This document shows, one piece after another, positions 36,275-44,611 of a stretch of DNA of 64,000 nt (its first letter is position 1; each line of letters opens with the position of its first letter). The notes under the pieces were generated by a model that worked only from the letters and a program-made list of their open reading frames with translations, was not told where the DNA came from and did not search any database. Source of the stretch: Mesorhizobium sp. PAMC28654 (GTDB taxonomy: Bacteria; Pseudomonadota; Alphaproteobacteria; Rhizobiales; Rhizobiaceae). Location of the stretch: positions 3,472,001-3,536,000 of the forward strand of contig NZ_CP085135.1 of NCBI RefSeq assembly GCF_020616515.1, read 5' to 3'. The position numbers and the translations under genes are program-made.

Positions 36275-36982
36275 ATGCGTTACGCCGTTTATTTCACTCC
36301 CCGGCAGGACGAACCGCTGGCGCGGATCGCCGCCAACTGGCTGGGCCGCGACCCGTTTGGCGCCGCCACCCGGCCGGTCGAGGCGGTGGCGGACCTGTCG
36401 GCCGCGGAAGTGGCCTTCCATACCGCTTCCGCACGACGCTACGGCTTTCACGCCACGCTGAAGGCGCCGTTCCGGCTGGCCGCGAACGAGACGGAGGCTT
36501 CGTTGCGCGCCGCCCTGGACAATTTCGCCGAAGCAGCGCCGGTGGTCACGATCCCGCGTCTTGTCGTCAGCCAGATCGACGGCTTCTTCGCGCTGGTGCC
36601 GGACGGACCGCTGCCGGCGCTCAACAGCTTCGCCGATGATGTCGTGCGCGACTTCGACCGTTTCCGCGCGCCGTTGACTGACGCGGAAATCGAGCGGCGC
36701 AGTCCCGATTCCCTGAAGCCCGGCGAGTTCCGCAATCTCTGCCAGTGGGGCTATCCCTATGTCTTCGAGACCTTTCGCTTCCACATGACGCTGTCAGGCC
36801 GGGCCGGGCCACAGGAAGCCCCTCGTCTTCGCGCGGCAATCGACGGCCTGTTCGCGGAGGTGCTGCAAAAGCCGGTGCTGGTCGACGCGCTGACGCTGTT
36901 TGTCGAAACCGAACCTGGCGCGCCGTTCATGGTGCTGTCGCATCACGCACTCGGTCGCCGCCCGGCCAGAAAAACCGCCTGA
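36275..36982 (+). CDS. DUF1045 protein, 2H-phosphodiesterase-like, phosphonate-linked
   Basis: A 235-residue protein of the DUF1045 family found with phosphonate genes. Two HxTx-type motifs, GFHATLKAPF and RFHMTLSG, mark the 2H phosphodiesterase fold, which could open the cyclic ribosyl phosphate made during C-P lyase metabolism. It is 46 nt before phnM and cotranscribed with phnM and phnN. The proposed activity is inferred from the fold. Confidence 0.83.
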   Translation: MRYAVYFTPRQDEPLARIAANWLGRDPFGAATRPVEAVADLSAAEVAFHTASARRYGFHATLKAPFRLAANETEASLRAALDNFAEAAPVVTIPRLVVSQIDGFFALVPDGPLPALNSFADDVVRDFDRFRAPLTDAEIERRSPDSLKPGEFRNLCQWGYPYVFETFRFHMTLSGRAGPQEAPRLRAAIDGLFAEVLQKPVLVDALTLFVETEPGAPFMVLSHHALGRRPARKTA

Positions 36983-37028
36983 GCAATCGCCGGACATTTC
37001 CGGCTGGAATAACCAAGGACTGCCTGAA

Positions 37029-38168
37029 ATGACCGCCGAAACTGTTCTCCACAATGCCCGCATCGTCCTTGCCGACGAGATCGTCGACGGCTCGATCGTG
37101 CTGCGCGACGGCTTGATCGCCGGGATCGACGCCGGCTCCAGCCGGACCGGCGAAGACATGGGCGGCGACTTCATCATTCCAGGACTGGTCGAACTGCACA
37201 CCGACCACCTTGAAGGCCACTACGCTCCACGTCCGAAGGTGCGCTGGAACCCGATCGCCGCCGTGCTCGCCCATGACGCGCAAGTGGCGACGGCCGGCAT
37301 CACCACCGTGCTCGACGCCTTGCGGGTCGGCATGGATGAGGACGCCGACCTGACGGTGACCGACATCCGCAAGCTGGCCGCCGCCATCGAGGACAGTGTC
37401 CAGCAGGATCGCCTTCGTGCCGACCACTTCCTCCATCTTCGCTGCGAGGTCTCGGCGCCGGACTGCCTCCAGGCTTTCGCTAGTTTCGACGGCGACGACA
37501 TGGTCAAGCTGGCGTCACTGATGGATCACGCGCCCGGCCAGCGCCAGTTCGTCAATCTCGAGACCTATGCCTCTTACTATCAGCGCAAACTGAAGCTCAC
37601 GGACCGCGACTTCAAGCTGTTCTGCGAAAAGCGTATGACGGAATCGGCCGCGAATTCCGGCCCGAACCGTGCGGCCATCGCCGCCGCCTGCCGCGAACGC
37701 GGCATTGTGCTGGCAAGCCATGACGATGCCACTGTCGGCCATGTCGACGAAGCGATCGAACAGGGCGTGCGCGTCGCCGAGTTCCCGACCACCGAGGCTG
37801 CGGCAAGAGCCTCGAAAGAAGCAGGACTCGGCGTATTGATGGGTGCGCCCAATGTCATGCGCGGCTCCTCGCATTCCGGCAATGTCTCGGCCCGGACATT
37901 GGCGGGTGAAGGCCTGCTTGATATCCTGTCGTCCGATTACATCCCCTTCAGCCTGATCCAGTCGGCCTTCTTCCTTGGCGACATGGTCGACGGGATTTCC
38001 CTGCCGCGGGCGGTGGCCATGGTCTCGAAGAACCCCGCCGATGCGATCGGCCTCACCGATCGCGGTGTCATAGAACAGGGCCGCCGCGCCGACCTGGTCC
38101 GCGTGCGCGTCGACGACCACGTTCCGGTCGTGCGCACCGTCTGGCGCCAGGGACGCCGGGTCGCATGA
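37029..38168 (+). CDS. phnM: Alpha-D-ribose 1-methylphosphonate 5-triphosphate diphosphatase PhnM
   Basis: A 379-residue amidohydrolase-fold enzyme that removes pyrophosphate from the ribosyl phosphonate triphosphate intermediate. The metal motif GLVELHTDHLEGHYAPRP and the later VLASHDDATVGHVDEA and SSDYIPFSLIQSAF are typical of PhnM. I chose the ATG at 37029, 46 nt after the DUF1045 gene. Its stop overlaps the phnN start by 4 nt. Confidence 0.93.
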   Translation: MTAETVLHNARIVLADEIVDGSIVLRDGLIAGIDAGSSRTGEDMGGDFIIPGLVELHTDHLEGHYAPRPKVRWNPIAAVLAHDAQVATAGITTVLDALRVGMDEDADLTVTDIRKLAAAIEDSVQQDRLRADHFLHLRCEVSAPDCLQAFASFDGDDMVKLASLMDHAPGQRQFVNLETYASYYQRKLKLTDRDFKLFCEKRMTESAANSGPNRAAIAAACRERGIVLASHDDATVGHVDEAIEQGVRVAEFPTTEAAARASKEAGLGVLMGAPNVMRGSSHSGNVSARTLAGEGLLDILSSDYIPFSLIQSAFFLGDMVDGISLPRAVAMVSKNPADAIGLTDRGVIEQGRRADLVRVRVDDHVPVVRTVWRQGRRVA

Positions 38169-38794
38169 TGGTGTCGGCGTTGATCGAGCGCGAGTTGTCC
38201 TCTGCCATTTTTCCGATCCGCGACGGCGTCTTCGTCGCCGTGGTCGGGCCGAGCGGCGCCGGCAAGGATACGATCATCGATTATGCCCGCAACCGCTTTG
38301 CCGATGAGAGCCGGCTCGAGTTCGTGCGCCGGGTGATCACCCGGCCGAGTGACGCGGGCAGCGAGGACCATGACACGCTGGCCGAGGCCGCCTTCATCGA
38401 GGCGGAAGCCGACGGCGCCTTCGCCGTATCGTGGGAGGCGCATGGCTTGCGCTACGGTATACCCGCTGATGTCGACTGGTCGGTTTCCAATGGCCGCGTC
38501 GCGGTGGCGAATGTGTCGCGCGCGATCATCCCGGTGCTGCGCGAGCGCTATGCCAATCTGGCTGTCGTCGAGATCACCGCTTCGCCGGAAATCCTGGCCG
38601 AAAGGCTGGCGACCCGCGGCCGCGAGTCGCGCGGCGAAGTGCTGGCGCGGCTGGCGCGCAGCGCCAGCGTGACCCTGTCCGGCCCGGGCGTCACCTCGAT
38701 CGACAATGGCGGCCCCCGCGACGTGGCGGGCGAGCATTTCGTCGAGGTGCTGCGCAAGGCCATGGCCTTCTCCGACATGTCGGGCCTGATCTAG
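38165..38794 (+). CDS. phnN: Ribose 1,5-bisphosphate phosphokinase PhnN
   Basis: A 209-residue guanylate-kinase-like enzyme that makes PRPP from ribose 1,5-bisphosphate. Walker A is VGPSGAGKDT, followed by RVITRPSD and the Glu/Asp-rich FAVSWEAHGLRYGIP segment. The ATG at 38165 overlaps the phnM stop; a second ATG follows directly. The phnGHIJKL C-P lyase core and phnCDE transporter are not in the window. Confidence 0.92.
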   Translation: MMVSALIERELSSAIFPIRDGVFVAVVGPSGAGKDTIIDYARNRFADESRLEFVRRVITRPSDAGSEDHDTLAEAAFIEAEADGAFAVSWEAHGLRYGIPADVDWSVSNGRVAVANVSRAIIPVLRERYANLAVVEITASPEILAERLATRGRESRGEVLARLARSASVTLSGPGVTSIDNGGPRDVAGEHFVEVLRKAMAFSDMSGLI

Positions 38795-38994
38795 AGCCAG
38801 CGACCTCCAGCTTCGAATTCGGTGCTCAAGCCGCGTTGTCCCGACCGACCTCACTCTCAAGAGCGAGGCTGGCGGCTGGCGGTTGACCTCGTGCCGCAGC
38901 GCGTTCGGCTCGAACTGGCCCGAGGCGCCGCCGGTTGGGGCCTCATTTGCCTTTTCGCTGCCACAGGAGCGCTGTGTGGTGCTGACGGCAGAGT

Positions 38995-39051
38995 GATTCC
39001 GGGCCACGATCCGAGAGGTGGAAATGACCTTTCAAAAAGATCATGATCAAA
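38995..39051. repeat. Palindromic intergenic repeat, copy 6 (degenerate, reverse orientation)
   Basis: ATTCCGGGCCACGATCCGAGAGG, then TGGAAATGACC and TTTCAAAAAGATCATGATCAAA is a decayed copy of the element at 7584 on the other strand. It ends 22 nt before the membrane-protein gene. The rest of the 279-nt gap after phnN shows nothing else that I recognise. Confidence 0.6.
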
Positions 39052-39073
39052 CGAGACCATACAGAAAGCCTTC

Positions 39074-39829
39074 ATGCATAGCCTGACGCCCATCCTTTCG
39101 ACAATCACGGCGGCTTTTCTTGCATCCGTCGTCGAGGTCGTAGAAGCCTTCACCATCGTGCTCGCGGTGGGGGTGACGCGCAGCTGGCGTCCGGCACTGA
39201 TCGGAGCGGCATTGGCGCTGGCGGTGCTGGCGGCCCTGGTGCTGGCGTTCGGCCCGCTGCTGGCCCTCATACCCATCACCACGCTGCAGTTCGTCGTCGG
39301 TGTGCTGCTGATCCTGTTTGGCATGCGCTGGCTGCGAAAAGCCATCCTGCGCAGCGTTGGTGTCATCGCCCTGCACGACGAGGCGGCTGCCTTCTCCAAG
39401 GAAACCGCCGCCTTGCACGAGCTGGCCAACAACCGCCGCGCCGACTATCTCGCCGGACTGGCGTCCTTCAAGGCGGTGCTGCTCGAGGGCGTCGAGGTGG
39501 TGTTCATCGTCATTGCCGTCGGTGCGGCCCATGGACAAACGCTTTACGCCAGCCTGGGCGCGCTGGCGGCCTTCATCCTGGTGATGCTTATCGGCCTCGC
39601 GGTACACCGGCCGCTGGCGCGCGTGCCGGAGAACGCGCTCAAATTCGTGGTCGGGCTGATGCTGACCAGCTTCGGCATCTTCTGGACCGGCGAAGGCATC
39701 GGCGCCGACTGGCCGGGCGCCGATCTCGCCCTGCTCGCCATTTTCGCCATCGTCGCGCTGGCGTCCCTTGCCATGGTGCGCTGGCTGCGCGGCACCTACC
39801 CCGCACCCGCTGGAGGGTTCGCCCGATGA
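39074..39829 (+). CDS. Multi-spanning membrane protein with internal duplication
   Basis: A 251-residue protein with about seven hydrophobic helices. Helices 1-3 and 4-6 look duplicated: SVVEVVEAFTIVLAVG pairs with VLLEGVEVVFIVIAVG, and LQFVVGVLLILFGMRW with LKFVVGLMLTSFGIFW. The paired Glu-containing motifs in helices 1 and 4 recall small cation transporters built from repeated E-x-x-E-type helices. I think it belongs to the COG4280 group of predicted membrane proteins. Function unknown; ion or metal transport is a guess. It overlaps the next small gene by 4 nt. Confidence 0.7.
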   Translation: MHSLTPILSTITAAFLASVVEVVEAFTIVLAVGVTRSWRPALIGAALALAVLAALVLAFGPLLALIPITTLQFVVGVLLILFGMRWLRKAILRSVGVIALHDEAAAFSKETAALHELANNRRADYLAGLASFKAVLLEGVEVVFIVIAVGAAHGQTLYASLGALAAFILVMLIGLAVHRPLARVPENALKFVVGLMLTSFGIFWTGEGIGADWPGADLALLAIFAIVALASLAMVRWLRGTYPAPAGGFAR

Positions 39830-40041
39830 ACGTCATTCGTCTTGTCGCCAAGGAATTCTTCGGCATGTTCGTCGACGACGGCAGCCTGGCGTTGCTGGCG
39901 CTGGTCCTGGTGGCCGCCATCGCGGTGGCGGTGAAGCTGCTGGCGCTGCCGCCACTGCTCGGCGGCGCCCTGCTGCTGGTAGGCTGCCTCGCCATCCTGT
40001 TGCAAAGCGTTCGCCGCGCGGCACGTGGAGCCAATCGGTAG
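39826..40041 (+). CDS. Small membrane protein coupled to the preceding transporter-like gene
   Basis: A 71-residue protein with two hydrophobic stretches, around SLALLALVLVAAIAVAVKLL and LGGALLLVGCLAILLQSV, and a basic C-terminus. Its ATG overlaps the stop of the upstream gene (ATGA), implying a partner or accessory subunit of that membrane protein. I do not recognise the family. Confidence 0.65.
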   Translation: MNVIRLVAKEFFGMFVDDGSLALLALVLVAAIAVAVKLLALPPLLGGALLLVGCLAILLQSVRRAARGANR

Positions 40042-40518
40042 CGGATTGCTCCGCGCCAAGGCCGGCTGATCCAGTGCTGGTTGCCGCGAGACCTGGCCAT
40101 CGCGCCGAAGGAAGGCGCTGTGCCGGATAGAAGCAGCGCTCGCGGTCGGTGCGAGGCGGCGGTAAACCCCTCGCCGGGGGCGATGGCGGCGGGCCTCCCT
40201 GAGAGATCGTGCTCGATCTCGTCCCAAACGCAGTGCCGGCTGAAATGGGCCGAGCACCATCCCCCCAAGGTACGTCCGAGCGATATCCAAAGTGGAAATC
40301 CTGGTATCGGCACCTGAAAACTTCCTGTCGGCGCGTGCATGGACAGGCGTTTAATATTATAATAGCATACCATTATAACGCACGGAGGAACGCTGGATCC
40401 CCGGTTTTCAAGGGAAATCAGCGAGCGAAATGTCGGTCCTGCCTTACGTCGTCGCGCGGCTTGCGCCCCGCGCGAGGGATACCAACCCAAGGCGCTATTA
40501 AAAGCATGGGAGGAAAAC
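40042..40518 (+). other. 477-bp intergenic region before the PAAT operon
   Basis: The first 300 nt show no convincing gene, repeat or RNA. The last part holds the AT-rich operator and promoter at 40340-40378, then a 100-nt leader with no strong hairpin, and GGGAGGAAAAC just before the ATG. Confidence 0.6.
40340..40378 (+). promoter_or_regulatory. Promoter and GntR-type operator (site A) of the PAAT operon
   Basis: TGGACA (40340-40345), a 17-nt spacer and TAGCAT (40363-40368) could form a promoter. Over it lies TTATAAT-N8-ATTATAA (40357-40378), which contains the shared sequence TTATAATAGCAT found at four further places in the 49-61 kb region in exact or near form. Confidence 0.6.
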
Positions 40519-41328
40519 ATGCGGACTTTCCTGAGAGGGGCCGGCGCATTGCTTGCCGGCATCGTGCTGGCGCTATCGGCGCTGCTGCCATCCATCGCCT
40601 CGGCGCAGTCGGTCGACGAGATCATTTCGCGGGGCAAGCTGGTGGTCGCCATCGACACCACGACGCCGCCCTATGGTTTTCTCGACGCGAACCTGAAGCC
40701 GACCGGTTTCGATATCGAGGTTGCCAACAAGATGGGCGAGGCGCTCGGCGTCCCCGTCGAATTCGTCACAGTCACCTCGCCCGGCCGCATTCCGGCGCTG
40801 CTGACCAAGCAGGTCGACGCGGTGATCTCGATCTTCTCGATCACGCCGGCACGCGCCATCCAGATCGACTATTCGATCCCCTATGCCGGCCAGTCGGCGG
40901 TGGTCATCGCGCCGAGGAGCAGCAGCATAAAAGGCGTCACCGACCTGGTCGGCAAGAAGGTCGGCCTGACGCGCGGCACCGGCGAGGACGGATTGCTGAC
41001 CAAGGCCGCTGAAACCAATCCGGGCATCGATATCCTGCGCTTCGACGATTACTTCTCACTGCTGCAAGCGATGGTGTCCGGCCAGATCGACGCCATGGGT
41101 GGCGGCGACTATGGCGAAATCTATTTGAAGAAGGCACAGAATGGCGACGCCTTCGAACAGAAATACGTGCTGAAAACCTTCTACTTCGGCATCGGCGTCG
41201 CCAAGGGCAACGACAATTTGCGCCAGTGGATCAACACCTGGCTGTTCACCATGAAGACCGATGGCACGCTGGACGCATTGTCGATGAAGTATCGCAACCA
41301 GCCGCTGCCGGTGCTGCCGGTTTTCTGA
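40519..41328 (+). CDS. PAAT-type ABC transporter substrate-binding protein
   Basis: A 269-residue exported protein with a long signal peptide (about 30 residues, ending SIASAQ) and the family 3 solute-binding fold: RGKLVVAIDTTTPPYGFLD, GFDIEVANKMGEALGV, VDAVISIFSITPARAI, VGLTRGTGED. These bind polar amino acids, opines or related compounds. It is first in an operon with two permeases but no ATPase. The presumed GntR site upstream links it to the sugar-acid region downstream. Confidence 0.88.
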   Translation: MRTFLRGAGALLAGIVLALSALLPSIASAQSVDEIISRGKLVVAIDTTTPPYGFLDANLKPTGFDIEVANKMGEALGVPVEFVTVTSPGRIPALLTKQVDAVISIFSITPARAIQIDYSIPYAGQSAVVIAPRSSSIKGVTDLVGKKVGLTRGTGEDGLLTKAAETNPGIDILRFDDYFSLLQAMVSGQIDAMGGGDYGEIYLKKAQNGDAFEQKYVLKTFYFGIGVAKGNDNLRQWINTWLFTMKTDGTLDALSMKYRNQPLPVLPVF

Positions 41329-41346
41329 TCCACGCATCTGCGGTCG

Positions 41347-41369
41347 AGCGGGGCCAGGCCGGCCCCGCT
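41347..41369 (+). terminator. Hairpin between binding-protein and permease genes
   Basis: A 9-bp perfect stem, AGCGGGGCC (41347-41355) and GGCCCCGCT (41361-41369), 5-nt loop, 18 nt after the binding-protein stop and without a T tract. Probably lowers permease expression relative to the binding protein. Confidence 0.55.
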
Positions 41370-41388
41370 TCCCTGACCTCGTGACGGG

Positions 41389-42060
41389 ATGCCCATGCAA
41401 ACCGCCCTGCAATTCGGCCCGATCCTGGTGCATCTCGACCTGTTGCTGCGCGGCCTGGAGAAGACAATCCAGCTGGCGGCGCTGTCCATCCTGTTCGGCA
41501 CCGCCATAGGCGTCCTCGGCGCAGTCGGCCGCAGCTTCGGCCCGCGCTTCCTGTCGTGGCCGATCGCCTGCTATGTCGAGCTGATCCGCAACACGCCACT
41601 GCTGATCCAGCTCTATTTCGTGTTCTTCTCGCTGCCGCTGTTCGGTTTCAAGCTGTCCAGTAACACCGCCGCTGTCGTCGCGCTGTCGATCCATCTCGGT
41701 GCCTATGCGACCGAGATCCTGCGCGCCGGCATCGAAGCCATCCCGGAAGGGCAGATCGAGGCGGCAAAATCGCTCGGCCTCAGCCGCTACCGCATCATCC
41801 GCCATGTCGTGCTGGTGCCGGCGGCGCGTGCCGTCTACCCGTCGCTGTCGGCGCAGTTCATCCTGCAGATCATGGGCACCTCGATCGTCGGCGCCATCGC
41901 GGCGGAGGAACTGACGGCGGTCGCCAACAACCTCGTCATGCAGACGTTCCGCAGCTTCGAGGTCTACATCATCATCGCGATCATCTATTTCGTGCTGGTG
42001 CAGGCCGCCAGCCTGCTCTTCGCCGGCATCGGCAAGCTCATGTTCCGATGGAAGGTCTAG
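41389..42060 (+). CDS. PAAT-type ABC transporter permease (HisQM family)
   Basis: A 223-residue inner-membrane protein with the PAAT permease pattern: IQLAALSILFGTAIGVLG, YVELIRNTPLLIQLYF and the EAA loop ATEILRAGIEAIPEGQIEAA, followed by SLGLSRYRIIRHVVLVPAARA. Start is ATG at 41389 or a second ATG two codons later. It is 4 nt before the second permease, and the two should form a heterodimer. Confidence 0.9.
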   Translation: MPMQTALQFGPILVHLDLLLRGLEKTIQLAALSILFGTAIGVLGAVGRSFGPRFLSWPIACYVELIRNTPLLIQLYFVFFSLPLFGFKLSSNTAAVVALSIHLGAYATEILRAGIEAIPEGQIEAAKSLGLSRYRIIRHVVLVPAARAVYPSLSAQFILQIMGTSIVGAIAAEELTAVANNLVMQTFRSFEVYIIIAIIYFVLVQAASLLFAGIGKLMFRWKV

Positions 42061-42064
42061 GGCG

Positions 42065-42757
42065 ATGAGCCTGCGTGATTTCGGCCCCAACGAACTGATG
42101 TTCCTGCTGCTGGCAACACGCTGGACGATCCTGCTTGCGCTCATCGCCTTTGCTGGCGGCGGCCTGATCGGCCTCGTGGTGGCGGCGATCCGCGTGGCGC
42201 CGGCACGGCCGTTGCGCTGGCTGGCCGCCGGCTACATCCAGTTCTTCATGGGCACGCCGATCCTGATCCAGCTGTTCATGGCCTATTACGGCGCATCCTT
42301 CCTCGGCTACCGGCCGGACCCGTGGGTGGCAGCCGCCGTGACCTTCTCGCTCAATGGCGGCGCCTTCTTCGGCGAGATCTTCCGCGGCGCCATCGAGGCG
42401 ATTCCCAAGGGGCAATGGGAAGCCGCGACCGCGCTCGGCTTCCGCTTTGTCAGGACATTGCGGCTGGTGATCATCCCGCAGGCCATACGGCTGATGTTGC
42501 CACCAACCGTCGGTTTCATGGTGCAGATCGTCAAGACGACGTCCATCGCCTCGCTGATCGGGCTGACCGAACTCGCCCGCGCCGCCACGCAGGTCAACAC
42601 AGTGACCTTCCAGCCAGTGCTGGTGTTCGGCACGGTGTCGCTGATCTACTTCGCGCTGTGCTGGCCGCTGTCGCTCTACGCCGGCTATCTCGAGCGCCGC
42701 TTCGCTACCGGAATGACGCGTAAGGGTGAGACGCCGTTGGTGATGTCGGCTGTTTAG
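42065..42757 (+). CDS. PAAT-type ABC transporter permease (HisQM family)
   Basis: A 230-residue partner permease with YIQFFMGTPILIQLF, the EAA-type loop GEIFRGAIEAIPKGQWEAA and GFRFVRTLRLVIIPQAIRLM. It is the last gene of this operon and ends 1 nt before the convergent SMP-30 gene's stop. No ATP-binding subunit is encoded nearby, so the transporter must borrow one. Confidence 0.9.
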   Translation: MSLRDFGPNELMFLLLATRWTILLALIAFAGGGLIGLVVAAIRVAPARPLRWLAAGYIQFFMGTPILIQLFMAYYGASFLGYRPDPWVAAAVTFSLNGGAFFGEIFRGAIEAIPKGQWEAATALGFRFVRTLRLVIIPQAIRLMLPPTVGFMVQIVKTTSIASLIGLTELARAATQVNTVTFQPVLVFGTVSLIYFALCWPLSLYAGYLERRFATGMTRKGETPLVMSAV

Positions 42758-42758
42758 G

Positions 42759-43640
42759 TCAGCCCCTGAAAGCCGGCAGGGTCAGGCCCTTGACGCCGAC
42801 GTCGAGCGCGAACAGCCCGCCCGGGTTCTTCTGGCCGACGAAGTGTCCGGCCGGACGCTTGAGCACGGCTGACGTGACATAGAGGATATCGAGATCCCTG
42901 CCGCCGAATTCGCAGCAGGTCGGCAGGTCGGTCGGCAGCACCACCGTCTCCATCAGCTCGCCATCAGGATCATAGCGGCAGACCTTGCTGGTCACCGGGA
43001 TGGTCACCCAGTAGCAGCCTTCGGCATCGACGGTGGCGCCATCGGCAACGCCGCCGGTCGCCGTCATGTCGATGAAGGTGCGGCGGTTCTCGATGTCGCC
43101 GGTGGCGGGGTCGAAATCATAGGCCCATACGGCGCCGGCATGGCTGTCGGAGAAATACATGGTCCTTGAATCCGGGCTCCAGGCCAGGCCATTGGAGCAG
43201 CCGATGCCGTCGATCATCTTGTGCACCGAAAGATCGGTATCGAGCCGGTAGAGCGCACCGATGAATTCGATCGGCTGGCCGGGCATCTCGAACATCGAGC
43301 CGGACCAGAAGCGGCCCTGGCGGTCCGGCTTGCCATCGTTAAAGCGGGTTTTCGGCATATGCGCTTCCGGATCGACGATCGCCTCGAACTTGCCGGTCAC
43401 AGGGTCGAAGAAATGGAAGCCGTCGGTCATGGTCAGCACCAAGCCGCCCTTCTCGCGCAGGCCAAGGCAGCCTAGATATTCCGGCGTCTCGAAGACATCG
43501 TCCTTGCCGGTCGCGGGGTCGTAGCGGTGGATCAGCTTCTTCCAGATGTCGATCCACCAGAGCACGCCGGCCTTGGGGTCCCAAAGCGTGCCTTCGCCCA
43601 GCTCTGCCTTCGCATCGACGACGCAGGTGATTTCGACCAT
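42759..43640 (-). CDS. SMP-30/gluconolactonase family lactonase
   Basis: A 293-residue six-bladed beta-propeller that opens sugar lactones to aldonic acids. The metal residues are recognisable: Glu in ELGEGTLW, Asn in TRFNDGKPDRQGRFW, Asn in CSNGLAWSPD and Asp in ADGATVDAEG. It is the last gene of the tandem-SBP ABC operon, 2 nt after a permease, which indicates that a lactone is formed from the imported sugar or is itself imported. The dehydrogenase making it is not identified. Confidence 0.9.
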   Translation of the reverse strand: MVEITCVVDAKAELGEGTLWDPKAGVLWWIDIWKKLIHRYDPATGKDDVFETPEYLGCLGLREKGGLVLTMTDGFHFFDPVTGKFEAIVDPEAHMPKTRFNDGKPDRQGRFWSGSMFEMPGQPIEFIGALYRLDTDLSVHKMIDGIGCSNGLAWSPDSRTMYFSDSHAGAVWAYDFDPATGDIENRRTFIDMTATGGVADGATVDAEGCYWVTIPVTSKVCRYDPDGELMETVVLPTDLPTCCEFGGRDLDILYVTSAVLKRPAGHFVGQKNPGGLFALDVGVKGLTLPAFRG

Positions 43641-43642
43641 GC

Positions 43643-44611
43643 TCAGCCCTCTTTTCCGCGCAGCTTGCCGCCAAGTCCGGCAAAGGTTTCGCTGCCGATC
43701 GACACGGTGAGCAGGATCACCGCGCCATAGACGATGAGCAGCGCACCGCTCGACAGGTTCAGCGCCGGCAGCAGGCCGGTGAGGATAGTCAGCACCATGG
43801 CGCCGGCGACGGTGCCGAGATAATGGCCGCTGCCGCCGAGGATCGAGGCGCCGCCGATGGCGACCGCCGCTATCGAGGTGAACAGATAGGCGTCGCCCAT
43901 GCCGAGATAGGCCTGGCCTGAATAGCCGGTCAACAGCATGCCGGCGAAGGCGGCGGTGAGGCCCGAGATCACGTAGGTGAGGATAGTGGTGCGAGCGGTC
44001 GGCACGCCGGAGAATTCAGCAACGGTCGCGCTGGTACCAAGCGCATAGAGATGGCGGCCGAAGGCTGCCTTGGAGAGCAGCAGCGTCGCGACCAGCGTCA
44101 GCGCCAGCCAGATCAGCGCGATGACCGGGAAGCCACCGATGCGGCCGACCGACAGGAACTGGATCAGGGTTGGCGCCGAGGGCGTCGGCGAGCCGCCGGT
44201 CAGCACCAGGATCAGGCCTTGCAGGATGACATTGGTGGCCAGCGTCATGATTATCGGCGGCACGCCGAACCGGGCGACACCGACACCGTTGATCAGCCCG
44301 ATGAAAGCGCCGCCGGCAAGCAGCAGCGGCATGACCCAGACCAGCGGCAGGTCCTGGCCGCCGCACAGCAGCGCCATGACGATGGCCGCCGAATTGAGCA
44401 CCCATGGCACCGACAGGTCGATGCCGCCGCCGATGATGACAAAGGTCTGGCCGAGCGCGACGATGCCGACGAAGGCCGCCAGCACGACGGTCGAGCGCAT
44501 GTTGGAGACAGACAGGAAGCCCGGCGAGAACAGCGCCGTGACCAGGAGCAGCACGACCATGCCGGCATAAGCGAGCACGATGAGCCGGTTGCGAGCGAGG
44601 AAGGCGGTCAT
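43643..44611 (-). CDS. Sugar ABC transporter permease (RbsC family)
   Basis: A 322-residue hydrophobic protein with about ten helices, the QTFVIIGGGIDLSVPWVLN motif after helix 2 and the coupling segment TSATVAEFSGVPTARTTILT. It overlaps the preceding permease by 4 nt and pairs with it as a probable heterodimer. In the usual motif GGIDLSVG the Gly after Val is replaced by Pro (SVPW). Confidence 0.9.
   Translation of the reverse strand: MTAFLARNRLIVLAYAGMVVLLLVTALFSPGFLSVSNMRSTVVLAAFVGIVALGQTFVIIGGGIDLSVPWVLNSAAIVMALLCGGQDLPLVWVMPLLLAGGAFIGLINGVGVARFGVPPIIMTLATNVILQGLILVLTGGSPTPSAPTLIQFLSVGRIGGFPVIALIWLALTLVATLLLSKAAFGRHLYALGTSATVAEFSGVPTARTTILTYVISGLTAAFAGMLLTGYSGQAYLGMGDAYLFTSIAAVAIGGASILGGSGHYLGTVAGAMVLTILTGLLPALNLSSGALLIVYGAVILLTVSIGSETFAGLGGKLRGKEG

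Noticed and set aside
40081..40317. 78-codon frame in the gap before the PAAT operon
   Set aside because: No plausible ribosome binding site, no family resemblance, composition of random GC-rich DNA.
40303..40317. CTGGTATCGGCACCT as a third LacI-type operator
   Set aside because: Several mismatches to TTGATACCGGTACCAA and a poor palindrome; probably chance.
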